Positions 1 to 9,130 of a stretch of 64,000 bases of DNA are shown here, piece by piece. Within the stretch, counting starts at the first letter, position 1, and each line of letters starts with the position of its first letter. The notes under the pieces are model-generated. The model did no database searches. It had not been told where the DNA came from and worked only from the letters and a program-made list of their open reading frames with translations. A program made the translations under genes and the position numbers. Source of the DNA: Streptomyces sp. SID8352. Lineage in GTDB: Bacteria; Actinomycetota; Actinomycetes; Streptomycetales; Streptomycetaceae. The stretch is taken from positions 270,606 to 334,605 of the forward strand of contig NZ_WWGX01000006.1 of the NCBI RefSeq assembly GCF_009862265.1, in the 5' to 3' direction.

Positions 1-498
1 CTCGACGCCTCCGCCCGCCGCACGGCCTGGCAGGACGCGCTGCGGGAGCGGGGCCTGACCGCGCCGCCGGTGCTGGAGGGCGACTGGACACCGGAGTCCG
101 GCTATCGCAACGGGCTGGTCCTCGGCCGGATCCCCGAGGCGACCGCGGTCTTCGCGGCGAGCGACGAGATGGCCTTCGGGGTGATCCGCGCCCTGCGCGA
201 ACTCGGCAGGCGGGTGCCGGAGGACGTCTCCGTCGTGGGTGTGGACGACATCGCCCTGGCCGCCTACTGCGCGCCCGGCCTCACCACCGTCGCCCAGCCG
301 TTCACCGCGGTCGGGGCGCTGGCCGTGGCGCGGCTGCTGCGCCGCGTCGGGGGCGCGGCGGAGGCCGCCGCCCCCGCCCGACCCGAACCGGTGCTGGTGG
401 TGCGCGCCAGCACGGCACCGGCGGCCCGGCCCGTCGCGCGGACGGCCCGCCGGGGCGGCCCGGGCGACGGCGCGCCGGGCGGCGGGCCGGGCGACTGA
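1..498 (+). CDS. LacI-family transcriptional regulator, C-terminal part (5' truncated by window edge)
   Basis: Frame 1 is open from the first base to the stop at 496-498, so the gene begins outside the window. The 165 visible residues match the distal half of the LacI/PurR periplasmic-binding-like effector domain: an alternating alpha/beta pattern, the segment AVFAASDEMAFGVIRALRE, then VPEDVSVVGVDDIALAAY and LTTVAQP, all hallmark strings of the family. The N-terminal HTH is not visible. The family represses or activates sugar-utilisation genes by binding a small ligand in this domain. The last ~40 residues are Ala/Pro/Arg/Gly-rich low complexity and probably disordered. The regulated sugar system must lie to the left; nothing to the right looks like its target. 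Confidence 0.9.
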   Translation, partial: LDASARRTAWQDALRERGLTAPPVLEGDWTPESGYRNGLVLGRIPEATAVFAASDEMAFGVIRALRELGRRVPEDVSVVGVDDIALAAYCAPGLTTVAQPFTAVGALAVARLLRRVGGAAEAAAPARPEPVLVVRASTAPAARPVARTARRGGPGDGAPGGGPGD

Positions 499-708
499 CC
501 GGCCGGATGCAGGGGGCGGCCGGGAGGGCCGAGGGCCCCGCGCCGCAGCGGCGTGCCCGCACGCGCGGCCACGGCCGAGGCGGGAACCGGACGCGGGGTC
601 ACGGGGGACGTGCCCGGTCCCGCGCGGGCCGGTGTGCGGACGCCCGGCCGGACGGTCCGGGGGAGCGGCCCGGAGGGGCGGCCCGGGGGAGACACCGGGA
701 TCCCCCGG

Positions 709-1461
709 TCACGCCATGCCGTCCCGCAGCGCCGGCTCCGGTCCCATGACGACCACCGGCCGCTCCGCCGGGTCCAGCGCGAGCAGCAGTGCCCGCATGT
801 GCTCCTCGCTCAGGGAGACGCAGGCGTTGGTGGGCCCGCCGTGGTCCACATGGAGCCACACCCCGCCGCCCAGTTCGTCACCCAGCGGCCGGGTGGGGTC
901 CAGCGGGGTCGTGCCCGGGACCCGGTTGTAGTCGATGGCGATCACGAAGTCGAACGAGCCCTCCAGCGGCTCGCCGAGATGGCCGTCACCCTCGACCGTG
1001 AACGCCGGGTCCTCGTCGTACGGCAGCCGCGTCCCCGGGTCGGGCAGCCTGCCCCCGGCGTCCGACAGTCCGAAGACGCCGACGGGGGTGCGCAGATCGC
1101 CCTCGTGGTGGTCGTCGGTCCAGCCGCGCAGCCCGTTGTGCGTCGGCCAGGGTCCGGCCGCGGCGCTCCAGCCCCGTACGGGGTCGCGCTCGTACAGCAC
1201 CGCCCGCCCCCGGGACGCGTCCTCCGTCGCCGCCCGGACCATCAGCACCTGCCGGGTGGCGGCCGGGATCCGCGCCAGCATCCCGGGACCGAGCCCGGGG
1301 AGGGGGCGGAAGACGACGGCCGGGGGACCGGGATGGGCCGCCGCCGTCCGCTGCCGCGCGGGCGGCGGACCCTCCCGCGACGGCGGGGCGCAGCCGCCTC
1401 CCAGCACACCGGCGCACACGACGGCACCGACGACGAGCACCAGTGCTCTCCTGACGGGCAT
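709..1461 (-). CDS. L,D-transpeptidase (YkuD)-like secreted or lipid-anchored protein
   Basis: 250 aa. The ATG at 1461 is preceded by GGAGG at 5-nt spacing, which decides it over a longer open frame upstream. The N-terminus MPVRRALVLVVGAVVCAGVLGGGC is a hydrophobic export signal ending in a Cys, so lipid anchoring is possible, although the -3 residue (G) is not an ideal lipobox. The C-terminal half has the YkuD layout: a pattern around GVWLHVDHGG and then NACVSL, which carries the presumed nucleophilic Cys. Family members cross-link peptidoglycan between diaminopimelate residues outside the membrane. The Arg that usually follows Cys-Ile/Val in SHGCxR is replaced here (C-V-S), so activity could differ. 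It faces the next gene head to head. Confidence 0.75.
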   Translation of the reverse strand: MPVRRALVLVVGAVVCAGVLGGGCAPPSREGPPPARQRTAAAHPGPPAVVFRPLPGLGPGMLARIPAATRQVLMVRAATEDASRGRAVLYERDPVRGWSAAAGPWPTHNGLRGWTDDHHEGDLRTPVGVFGLSDAGGRLPDPGTRLPYDEDPAFTVEGDGHLGEPLEGSFDFVIAIDYNRVPGTTPLDPTRPLGDELGGGVWLHVDHGGPTNACVSLSEEHMRALLLALDPAERPVVVMGPEPALRDGMA

Positions 1462-1630
1462 ACCGACCTCCGACTCCGTACGTGGACACCTCATTGGTTG
1501 ACCACATACACGAGCGGGTGCCCCGCCTCCTCCCGCTGTCCCCCGTTCGGCGCAGCCCGGACGGGGCGGAGGGCGGCACCGTAGCCGGGGCGGTGCGCAC
1601 CGGGCCGGGCGGAGCTGACAGGCTGGCGGC

Positions 1631-2074
1631 ATGCGTCTGTACGAAGAACGACTCGGCGTGCCGAGGACGTGGCACTGGCTCGCCGCCCTTCCGGCCGTGA
1701 TGACCGGCCTCGTCCTGCTGCCCCTCGGCCCGGTGGCGGCGGGAGCCGGACTCGCCGCCGCGGCGGCCCTGGCGGCCCTCGGCCTGTACGCCTACGGGGC
1801 GGTCGGCATCGTGGTGACGGGCGGTCACCTCACGGCGGGCACCCACCGCTTCCCGCTCGCCTCCCTCGGCCTGGCGGAGATCCTGGACGCCGAGGAGGCG
1901 TTCCTGTGGCGCACCCGGAGGGCCGACGGACGGGCGGCGATGCTGCTGCGCGGCTACGTCCCCACGGCGCTGCGCATCGAGCTGAACCACCCCGGCCATC
2001 CGGCGCCCTACCTCTATCTGTCGACCCGTCAGCCGACCACGCTGCTCGCCGTGTTGGCGTTCGCCCGGCGCTGA
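1631..2074 (+). CDS. DUF3093-type small membrane protein
   Basis: 147 aa. It begins MRLYEERLGVPRTWHW, the conserved opening (YEERL-VP--W) of DUF3093 proteins found across actinobacteria. Two closely spaced hydrophobic segments at about residues 18-36 and 40-62 are likely membrane helices. The C-terminal half is a compact beta-rich cytoplasmic part with the strings GYVPTALRIELNHP and YLYLSTRQP typical of the family. The function of DUF3093 is unknown. It is monocistronic and divergent from the L,D-transpeptidase-like gene. Confidence 0.8.
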   Translation: MRLYEERLGVPRTWHWLAALPAVMTGLVLLPLGPVAAGAGLAAAAALAALGLYAYGAVGIVVTGGHLTAGTHRFPLASLGLAEILDAEEAFLWRTRRADGRAAMLLRGYVPTALRIELNHPGHPAPYLYLSTRQPTTLLAVLAFARR

Positions 2075-2186
2075 GCGGCGGGGTCCGCCCGCCCGCCGGG
2101 GTTCGGGGCGCCGCCATGCGGCGGCGGGGCGTTCGTAACCTCCGGCCGCGAGGCTGCCGGGAGTCCAGCGGACCCGGGAGGCCGAC

Positions 2187-3212
2187 ATGGGACGGACGAG
2201 TGGACGGCGTGGCGGAGTGGTCGTGGCCCTGCTGAGCGGCCTGGCCCTGGCGGTGGCACCGACGGGCGCCCATGCCGACGGAGCGGCGGGAGCGCGCGGG
2301 GCGGTACGGGCGGACCGGGCGCTGCCCGCCGCGGCCCCCTCGGACACGGCCCGGCCGGGCGCCGCGGGGCCCGGGGGCGCGCGGCCCGGTGTCCCGCGGC
2401 CGGAGGCCGGCCCGCGGCGGCCGGACGGCGCGGCGGGGCCGGACGTCATCGCGCACCGCGGGTCTTCGGGCATGGCGCCCGAGAACACGGCCGCCGCCGT
2501 CGGACTGGCGGTCGCGCAGCGGGCGGACTTCGTGGAGATCGACGTCCAGCGGACCAGGGACGGCCGCCTGGTCGACTTCCACGACTGCACCATGGAGCGC
2601 ACCACCGACGTCGAGGAGGTCTTCCCCGGCCGCCCCCGGTACCGGGTCTCCGACTTCACCTGGGCCGAACTGCGGCGGCTGGACGCCGGGTCCTGGTTCG
2701 ACCGGGACTTCGCGGGCGAACGGATCGCCACCGTGGGCGAGGTGATCGCGCGGCTGGACGGCACCCGCACCGGACTCCTCGCCGAGATCAGCCCCTGCTC
2801 CCACTACACCGGGCTCCCGGCGGACCTCGCCGGCGAACTGCGGCAGCGCCCGCGCTACCTCCGGCAGGCCCTGACCCGGCACCGGCTCGCCGTGCAGTCC
2901 TTCCGGCCGGACGACGCCCGCGAGTTCCGCTCCCGGCTGCCCGGTGTCCCGGTCGGCGTCCTGGACGCCGAACGGCCGACCGACGCGGAACTCGTCCGGC
3001 TCAGCCGGTGGGCCGACCAGGTGAACCCCCAGTACACGGTGACCGACCGGCGGCTGGTCGACCGCGTCCACGCGCTGGGCATGGAGATCAACGTCTGGAC
3101 GGTCGACGAGCCCGGCGCCATGCGCCGCATGGCCGCGCTGGGCGTCGACGGAGTCATCACCGACTTCCCCCAGTCCCTCACCCGGCACCCCGGCCTCCGG
3201 ACGGCGCGCTGA
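2187..3212 (+). CDS. Secreted glycerophosphodiester phosphodiesterase
   Basis: 341 aa. ATG at 2187 follows GGGAGG at 6 nt. An N-terminal Arg-rich, then hydrophobic, signal peptide (about residues 1-30, ending near AHADG) precedes an ~55-residue Pro/Gly/Ala-rich linker. The GDPD TIM barrel then starts with VIAHRGSSGMAPENT, which holds the catalytic HR and the E-N-T metal region, and continues with EIDVQRTRDGRLVDFHD (metal-binding E, D and catalytic H). The end, INVWTVDEPGAMRRMAALGVDGVITDFP, is the canonical last strand and helix. It probably hydrolyses glycerophosphodiesters outside the cell to glycerol-3-phosphate plus an alcohol, in phosphate or carbon scavenging. Confidence 0.93.
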   Translation: MGRTSGRRGGVVVALLSGLALAVAPTGAHADGAAGARGAVRADRALPAAAPSDTARPGAAGPGGARPGVPRPEAGPRRPDGAAGPDVIAHRGSSGMAPENTAAAVGLAVAQRADFVEIDVQRTRDGRLVDFHDCTMERTTDVEEVFPGRPRYRVSDFTWAELRRLDAGSWFDRDFAGERIATVGEVIARLDGTRTGLLAEISPCSHYTGLPADLAGELRQRPRYLRQALTRHRLAVQSFRPDDAREFRSRLPGVPVGVLDAERPTDAELVRLSRWADQVNPQYTVTDRRLVDRVHALGMEINVWTVDEPGAMRRMAALGVDGVITDFPQSLTRHPGLRTAR

Positions 3213-3245
3213 GCCCCCGCGGGCACATTCGGGGGGACACGGCGA

Positions 3246-3300
3246 GGACCCGCCCGCCGGGCGCCCGCCGGGGCGCGGCGGGGGCCCGGCGGGCGGGTCC
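3246..3300. terminator. Bidirectional terminator-like stem, 17-bp perfect arms
   Basis: Arms 3246-3262 and 3284-3300 are perfect inverted repeats of GGACCCGCCCGCCGGGC. The stem lies between the convergent glycerophosphodiesterase and cyclophilin genes, where a bidirectional terminator is expected. No T-tract follows, as is usual in Streptomyces. Confidence 0.7.
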
Positions 3301-3310
3301 CGGACGAGCG

Positions 3311-3347
3311 GAACGCCCCGGGGTCCGTCACGGCCCCCGGGGCGTTC
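3311..3347. terminator. Second terminator-like stem, 13-bp perfect arms
   Basis: GAACGCCCCGGGG at 3311-3323 pairs perfectly with 3335-3347. It stands in tandem with the 3246-3300 stem, just past the cyclophilin stop codon, so it probably ends the leftward transcript. Confidence 0.65.
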
Positions 3348-3368
3348 GCGGTCACTGGCGGTACGCGG

Positions 3369-3869
3369 TCAGCCCTTGACCAGGCCCGAGTCGCGGACCG
3401 TGATCTTCGCGGAGGTGCTGCCCGACGGGGAGCCGAGGCCCTCGATGCGGTCCACCACGTCCGTGCCCTGGATGACCTTGCCGAAGACGACGTGCTTGCC
3501 GTCCAGCCAGGGGGTGGCGACCGTGGTGACGAAGAACTGCGATCCGTTGGAGTTCGGGCCCGCGTTCGCCATGGAGAGCAGGTACGGACCGGTGTGCTTG
3601 AGGGTGAAGTTCTCGTCGGCGAACTTCGCACCGTAGATGCTCTTGCCGCCGATGCCGGTGCCGTGGGTGAAGTCGCCGCCCTGGAGCATGAACTGCGGGA
3701 TCACACGGTGGAAGGGCGAGCCCTTGTAGCCGAAGCCGTGCTCGCCGGTGGCCAGCTCGATGAAGTTGCGGGCGGTCTTGGGGGTCACGTCCTCGAAGAG
3801 CTCGAAGACGATCCGGCCCGCGTCCTGGCCGTCGATGTCGATGTCGAAGAAAACATGGGAATTGCTCAT
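3369..3869 (-). CDS. Peptidyl-prolyl cis-trans isomerase, cyclophilin type
   Basis: 166 aa, the normal length of a single-domain cytoplasmic cyclophilin, with no signal peptide. Active-site strings are intact: [17 protein letters not shown] (catalytic Arg, Phe, Gln), [17 protein letters not shown] and [14 protein letters not shown]. It catalyses cis-trans isomerisation of X-Pro bonds and assists protein folding. It is convergent with the glycerophosphodiesterase gene and sits directly downstream of gap with ~80 nt between, but it has its own start region, so cotranscription is uncertain. Confidence 0.97.
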   Translation of the reverse strand: MSNSHVFFDIDIDGQDAGRIVFELFEDVTPKTARNFIELATGEHGFGYKGSPFHRVIPQFMLQGGDFTHGTGIGGKSIYGAKFADENFTLKHTGPYLLSMANAGPNSNGSQFFVTTVATPWLDGKHVVFGKVIQGTDVVDRIEGLGSPSGSTSAKITVRDSGLVKG

Positions 3870-3951
3870 CCACCCATTGTGACCTGTGGACCCCGGCGGC
3901 CGGAAACCGGCTGCCGGGGTCCACCCCGTGACGGGCCCCGATGTCGCCCGG

Positions 3952-4950
3952 TCAGCGGGCGGAGAGGAGCTCCAGCGTGTCGATCACCCGGTTCGAGAAG
4001 CCCCACTCGTTGTCGTACCAGGCGACGACCTTGATGTGCCGGCCGTCGACGCGGGTCAGCTCCGAGTCGAAGATCGACGAGGCCGGGTTGCCCGTGATGT
4101 CGGCCGACACCAGCGGGTCCTCCGAGTACTCAAGGACACCGGCGAGCGGGCCCTCCGCGGCGGCCCGGTACGCGGCGAGCACCTCGTCGCGGGTCACGTC
4201 GCGGGCGACCGTGGTGTTCAGCTCCACGATCGAGCCCACCGGCACCGGCACCCGGATCGAGTCGCCGGACAGCTTCCCGTCGAGCTGCGGCAGCACCAGG
4301 CCGATGGCCTTCGCCGCGCCCGTCGTGGTCGGCACGATGTTGACCCCGGCGGCACGGGCCCGGCGCGGGTCGCGGTGCGGGCCGTCCTGGAGGTTCTGCT
4401 CCTGGGTGTAGGCGTGCACCGTCGTCATGAAGCCGTGCTCGATGCCGGCCAGTCCGTCCAGCACCGAGGCCAGCGGCGCGAGCGCGTTGGTCGTGCAGGA
4501 CGCGTTGGAGACGATGGTGTGCAGCTCCGCGTCGTACGCGTCGTTGTTGACGCCGTAGGCGAGCGTCACGTCGGCGCCGTCCGACGGCGCGCCGACCAGC
4601 ACCTTCCTGGCGCCGGCGTCCAGGTGGGCGCGGGCCGCCTTGGCCGAGGTGAAGCGTCCGGTGGCCTCCAGGACGATCTCCACGCCCAGCTCGGCCCAGG
4701 GCAGCCGGGCCGGCTCGCGCTCGGCCAGCACCCGGATGCGGCGCCCGTCGACGACGAGGGTGTCCCCGTCCACGGTCACGGGGCGGCCCAGCCGCCCGGC
4801 CGTCGTGTCGAAGGCGAGCAGCCGCGCGAGGGCGGTGGGGTCGGTGAGGTCGTTGACGGCGACGACCTCAAGGGAGCTGTCGCGCTCCAGCAGGGCGCGC
4901 AGCACATTGCGTCCGATGCGGCCGAATCCGTTGATGCCGATGCGAGTCAT
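3952..4950 (-). CDS. gap: Type I glyceraldehyde-3-phosphate dehydrogenase
   Basis: 332 aa. ATG at 4950 is preceded by AGGGA, and the protein starts [20 protein letters not shown], the classical Rossmann opening; a longer upstream open frame has no homology and is rejected. The catalytic Cys is C152 in [12 protein letters not shown], and the C-terminus has [17 protein letters not shown] near residue 33 carries the Asp favouring NAD. It converts glyceraldehyde-3-phosphate to 1,3-bisphosphoglycerate in glycolysis. Streptomyces usually carry several gap paralogues. This one stands alone, without pgk/tpi, so it may be an accessory isozyme. Confidence 0.95.
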   Translation of the reverse strand: MTRIGINGFGRIGRNVLRALLERDSSLEVVAVNDLTDPTALARLLAFDTTAGRLGRPVTVDGDTLVVDGRRIRVLAEREPARLPWAELGVEIVLEATGRFTSAKAARAHLDAGARKVLVGAPSDGADVTLAYGVNNDAYDAELHTIVSNASCTTNALAPLASVLDGLAGIEHGFMTTVHAYTQEQNLQDGPHRDPRRARAAGVNIVPTTTGAAKAIGLVLPQLDGKLSGDSIRVPVPVGSIVELNTTVARDVTRDEVLAAYRAAAEGPLAGVLEYSEDPLVSADITGNPASSIFDSELTRVDGRHIKVVAWYDNEWGFSNRVIDTLELLSAR

Positions 4951-5152
4951 GATGGAGTCCCTTCGGTTCCCCACCAGCCTCGCCCGCCGCCGCGGCCCGT
5001 GGCAGCGGCAGGAGCGCCACGGTTCGCAAGGATCGCGCCACGGCCCCCGGAGCACTGTCGAAGACGGTCCGGGAGACCCTCCGGGGAACCCCGAGGATCC
5101 GTCGGGGCGCCCCGGACGGCCCTCCCCCGAGAGGCGCGCGCCGGGCGGGTGC

Positions 5153-6115
5153 TCACTCCCCCCGGGCGAAGGTGCGCCGGTACTCGCTCGGCGTGGTGCC
5201 GAGGATGCGCTGGAAGTGCAGCCGGAGGTTCGCGCCGGTGCCCAGGCCCACGTCGGCGGCGATCTGCTCGACGCTCAGCTCCGAGCGTTCCAGCAGCTCG
5301 CGGGCGACGTCGATCCGGGCGCGCATCACCCACTGCATCGGCGTGTACCCGGTGTCCTCCACGAACCGCCGCGAGAAGGTGCGCGGCGACACCGCCGCGT
5401 GCCGGGCCAGCGCCTCCAGGGTGAGCGGCTCGCCCAGGCGCCTGAGCGCCCACTCCCGGGTGGCCGCGAACCGCTCGCCCAGCGGCTCGGGCACGCTGCG
5501 CGGCACGTACTGCGCCTGGCCCCCGCTGCGGTACGGCGCGGCGACCAGCCGTCGGGCCGCGTGGTTGGAGGCGGCCACCCCGAGGTCCCCGCGCAGGATG
5601 TGCAGGCACAGGTCGATGCCGGAGGCCGCGCCCGCCGAGGTGAGGACGCTGCCCTCGTCGACGAAGAGTACGTTCTCGTCGACCCGCACCAGGGGGTGCT
5701 TCGCAGCCAGGGCCCGTGAGTAGTGCCAGTGGGTGGTGGCGCGCCGCCCGTCGAGCAGGCCCGTGGCGGCGAGCGCGAAGGCGCCGGTGGAGATCGCCGC
5801 CAGCCGCGCGCCCCGCGCGTGCGCCGCCGCCAGCCCCTCGACCACGGGCCGGGGCGGATCGTCGCGGTCGGGGAAGCGGTAGCCGGGGACGAAGACGATG
5901 TCGGCCCACGCCAATGCGTCCAGTCCGTGCGCCACGTGGTACGACAGTCCGTCGCCGCCGGTCACCAGCCCGGGGACCGCCCCGCACACCCGCACCTCGT
6001 ACGGCATGCTGGCCCGGGTGGTGAACACCTGGGCGGGGATTCCCACGTCGAGCGGCTTGGCACCCTCCAGGACGAGGACGGCGACACGATGCAGACGGGC
6101 GGCACACACGCCCAC
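5153..6115 (-). CDS. GlxA/FtrA-type regulator: DJ-1/PfpI domain plus AraC HTH
   Basis: About 320 aa from the chosen GTG at 6115; GTG at 6109 is an alternative and neither has a clear ribosome-binding site. Residues ~10-170 form a DJ-1/PfpI-like domain (RVAVLVLEGAKPLDVGIPAQV, WADIVFVPGY, LAAISTGAFALAATGLLDG). Residues ~215-310 are the two-helix AraC/XylS DNA-binding domain (LEALARHAAVSPRTFSRRF; ADVGLGTGANLRLHFQRILG). In this family the amidotransferase-like domain is a sensor without proven catalysis; the position of the DJ-1 nucleophile is S-T-G rather than Cys. Its target is unknown. It is divergent from htpG, 426 nt away. Confidence 0.88.
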   Translation of the reverse strand: MGVCAARLHRVAVLVLEGAKPLDVGIPAQVFTTRASMPYEVRVCGAVPGLVTGGDGLSYHVAHGLDALAWADIVFVPGYRFPDRDDPPRPVVEGLAAAHARGARLAAISTGAFALAATGLLDGRRATTHWHYSRALAAKHPLVRVDENVLFVDEGSVLTSAGAASGIDLCLHILRGDLGVAASNHAARRLVAAPYRSGGQAQYVPRSVPEPLGERFAATREWALRRLGEPLTLEALARHAAVSPRTFSRRFVEDTGYTPMQWVMRARIDVARELLERSELSVEQIAADVGLGTGANLRLHFQRILGTTPSEYRRTFARGE

Positions 6116-6244
6116 CAGCGTACGCGGGCGGGGGCGGTCGCCCGGCGGTGCGGTGACCGTCCCGGCGGGGCGCCGGACCGCGGGGTCCGGCCACGTCCCG
6201 GCGCCCGCTCCGGACGCGCCCCGGGCGCCCCCCGCCCCCCCGGT

Positions 6245-6452
6245 CACGGGGGGCGCTCGTCGCCGAGGCCGCCCGCGCCGGGCGCGACCCGCTCGACCTC
6301 GGGCGGTCCTGGGCCGGCTCCCCGTTCCACTGCCGGGGCGAGCACCGCATGGCCCGCTGGACACCGGCAAGGACGAGCGGATCCTGTGCCTCGATCCGCC
6401 CGACGCCCGCACCGCGTGGCTGGCGGAGACCGCCGTGCCGGAGGACGACTGA
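6245..6452 (+). pseudogene. Possible remnant of a frameshifted gene upstream of htpG
   Basis: Two adjacent reading frames look protein-like but do not join. One (about 6248-6360) reads LVAEAARAGRDPLDLGRSW and then SPFHCRGEHRMARW; after a shift the other reads DERILCLDPPDARTAWLAE and stops at 6450-6452. No start codon with a ribosome-binding site is visible. The rest of 6116-6541 is GC-rich and without a convincing ORF apart from the htpG leader. It could equally be chance open frame in GC-rich DNA. Confidence 0.25.
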
Positions 6453-6541
6453 CCGGAACGCCTGCGGAATCCGGGCGCGGCTGTTTTAGAGTGGCCTCCG
6501 CCAGTACGGATCACCGCGGACCTGTGAGGTAGCCACCCGCC

Positions 6542-8443
6542 ATGTCGACCGAAACGTTTGAGTTCCAGGTAGAGGCCCGTCAGCTCCTGCAGTTGATGAT
6601 TCACTCGGTCTACTCGAACAAGGACGTCTTCCTCCGCGAGCTCGTCTCCAACGCCTCCGACGCGCTGGACAAGCTCCGCCTCGCCTCCCTCAAGGACGAC
6701 GCGCCCGACGTCGACGTGTCCGACCCGCACATCGAGATCGACGTCGACCGCGAGTCACGCACCCTCACCGTGCGGGACAACGGCATCGGCATGTCGTACG
6801 ACGAGGTGACCCGGCTCATCGGCACCATCGCCAACTCGGGCACCGCCCAGTTCCTGCGCGAGCTGCGGGAGCGGGACGGCGCGGGTGCCGACGGGCTCAT
6901 CGGCCAGTTCGGCGTCGGCTTCTACTCCGGCTTCATGGTGGCCGACGAGGTCACCCTCCTCACCCGGCGCGCGGGCGAGGAGCACGGCACCCGCTGGACC
7001 TCGCGCGGCGAGGGCACGTACACCCTCGAACGGGTCGAGGAGGCCCCGCAGGGCACCTCCGTCACCCTCCACCTCAAGCCCGAGGACTCCGAGAACCAGC
7101 TCCACGACTACACCTCCACGTGGAAGATCAAGGAGATCGTCAAGCGGTACTCGGACTTCATCACCTGGCCGGTCCGGCTGCTGCCCACCGCAGCTCCGGG
7201 CGAGGACGGCGAGGCGCCCGAGGCCGAGACGCTCAACTCGATGAAGGCACTGTGGGCGCGTCCGCGCGACGAGGTGTCCGAGGACGAGTACCACGAGCTG
7301 TACAAGCACATCAGCCACGACTGGCGGGACCCGCTGGAGACCGTGCGCCTCCAGGCCGAGGGCACCTTCGAGTACCAGGCCCTGCTCTTCATCCCCTCGC
7401 ACGCACCGCACGACCTGTTCACCCAGGGCCACCAGCGCGGCGTCCAGCTCTACGTGAAGCGCGTCTTCATCATGGACGACTGCGAGGAACTGCTCCCGCC
7501 GCACCTGCGCTTCGTCAAGGGCGTCGTCGACGCGCAGGACCTCTCGCTGAACGTCTCCCGCGAGATCCTCCAGCAGGACCGCCACATCCGTATGATCCAG
7601 CGCCGGCTGACCAAGAAGGTCGTCGCCACGGTCAAGGACATGATGGCGTCCGCGCCCGACCGCTACGCCACCTTCTGGCGGGAGTTCGGCGCCGTCCTCA
7701 AGGAGGGTCTGGTCACCGACCCGGACAACCGCGACGCGCTGCTCGCCGTCTGCTCCTTCGCCACCACGCACGACGCCGAGCGGCCCGCCACGCTCAAGGA
7801 GTATGCGGAGCGGATGAAGGACGGTCAGGAAGCCGTCTACTACCTCACCGGCGAGTCCCGCCAGGCCCTGGAGAACTCCCCGCACATGGAGGCGTTCACC
7901 GCCAGGGGCATCGAGGTGCTGCTGCTCACCGACCCCGTCGACGAGGTCTGGGCCGACGCGGTCGGCGAGTACGACGGCAAGCCGCTGCGCTCGGTCGCCA
8001 AGGGCGAACTCGACCTCGCGGAGGACGGGGACGGGGCGTCCGACGAGGAGAAGGACAAGCGGTCCGAGGAGTACGCCGGACTGCTCGGCTGGATGACCGA
8101 GCACCTGGGCGAGGACGTCAAGGAGGTCCGGCTCTCCTCCCGGCTGACCGTCTCCCCGGCCTGTGTCGTCTCCGACGCGAACGAGCTGACGCCCGCGCTG
8201 GAGAACATGTACCGGGCGATGGGCCAGGAGATCCCGCACGCCAAGCGCATCCTGGAACTCAACCCGGAGCACCAGCTGGTGAAGGCCCTCAACCGCGCCC
8301 ACACCGGCGGCGGGGACCGCGCGGAACTCACCGACACCGCCGAACTCCTCTACTCCCTCGCCGTGCTGGCCGAGGGCGGCCGTCCGAAGGACTCGGCGCG
8401 GTTCGTGAAGCTGGTCGCCGACCGCCTGGAGCGCACCCTGTAG
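6542..8443 (+). CDS. htpG: Molecular chaperone HtpG (Hsp90 family)
   Basis: 633 aa, full length for bacterial Hsp90. The GHKL ATPase domain is N-terminal, with [23 protein letters not shown] and [16 protein letters not shown] (ATP lid). The middle domain includes [13 protein letters not shown] and the conserved Arg loop near [10 protein letters not shown]. The C-terminal dimerisation domain follows residue ~520. It is an ATP-dependent cytosolic chaperone for stress-denatured or maturing clients. The upstream leader contains the AT-rich stretch TGTTTTAGAGT at about 6482, a plausible promoter element. It is transcribed alone and ends in a strong terminator stem. Confidence 0.98.
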
Positions 8444-8455
8444 GCGCCTCACTGA

Positions 8456-8511
8456 GGCCCCCGCGGCCCGGAGGGAACGGGCTCCCGCCGCCCTCCCGGG
8501 CCGCGGGGGCC
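8456..8511. terminator. Bidirectional terminator stem after htpG
   Basis: Arms at 8456-8475 and 8491-8511 pair over ~20 bp with one bulged base, around a 15-nt loop. It lies between the convergent htpG and Imm11-like genes. Confidence 0.75.
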
Positions 8512-8521
8512 CGCCTGTCCG

Positions 8522-9130
8522 CTACCCCCAGAACCCGGCCTTGGTGTAGCCGGTGATCTCCCGGAACCCGAGGCCCAGCAGACCGGCTTCCTCGCAGGCC
8601 CTCCGGAACGCGTCACCGCACACCAGCGCGTGGTCGAGGTCGGGGCAGCGGAAGGCGGCGGCCCGCGGGACCCTCGCCGCGTCGACCACGAAGGTGTCGA
8701 CGGACAGCAGCACGGGGACGGAGGGGAAGTGCCGGTGGTGCAGGGGCTCCCCGGTCACGAGATCGGTGTCGGCCGTGTACGCGGACGCCTCCCGGTCGAT
8801 CACCGAGGCCCACTCGGACCACAGCAGGTAGAAGTACCGCTTCGCCGTGGGCACCCCGCCGGACAGCAGGACCCGCACGGGAACCGGGGTCACCCGGAGC
8901 CCGAACTCCCGGCAGATCCCCACGAAGTGCTCCGAGGCGAGCCAGTTGACCCCCCAGTGGTCGACGTCGAGCGCCCGGTGCCGGGTGGTCAGCACGTAGT
9001 CCCCGGGCGGCGTCGCGGACGGCGGTTCGGGATCGTGGACGGCCCACGCCCACGGCCGGTTCAGCACGCCCTTCAGCACCCTCGGGCACCCTCGCGCTCC
9101 CGGGGCGTGCTCGACGATCCACAGCGTCAT
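8522..9130 (-). CDS. Imm11-like (DUF1629) family protein
   Basis: 202 aa starting MTLWIVEHAPGARGCPRVL. Its ATG overlaps the stop of the upstream AadA-like gene (ATGA), so the pair is translationally coupled. The C-terminal pattern FVVDAARVPRAAAFRCPDLD, VCGDAFRRACEEAGLLGLGF resembles the Imm11/DUF1629 fold, whose members are often predicted polymorphic-toxin immunity proteins: a hydrophobic strand, a conserved Arg, then a helix and a final G-x-x-F motif. No toxin gene is adjacent, so an immunity role is not shown. The assignment rests on the C-terminal motif only. Confidence 0.55.
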   Translation of the reverse strand: MTLWIVEHAPGARGCPRVLKGVLNRPWAWAVHDPEPPSATPPGDYVLTTRHRALDVDHWGVNWLASEHFVGICREFGLRVTPVPVRVLLSGGVPTAKRYFYLLWSEWASVIDREASAYTADTDLVTGEPLHHRHFPSVPVLLSVDTFVVDAARVPRAAAFRCPDLDHALVCGDAFRRACEEAGLLGLGFREITGYTKAGFWG

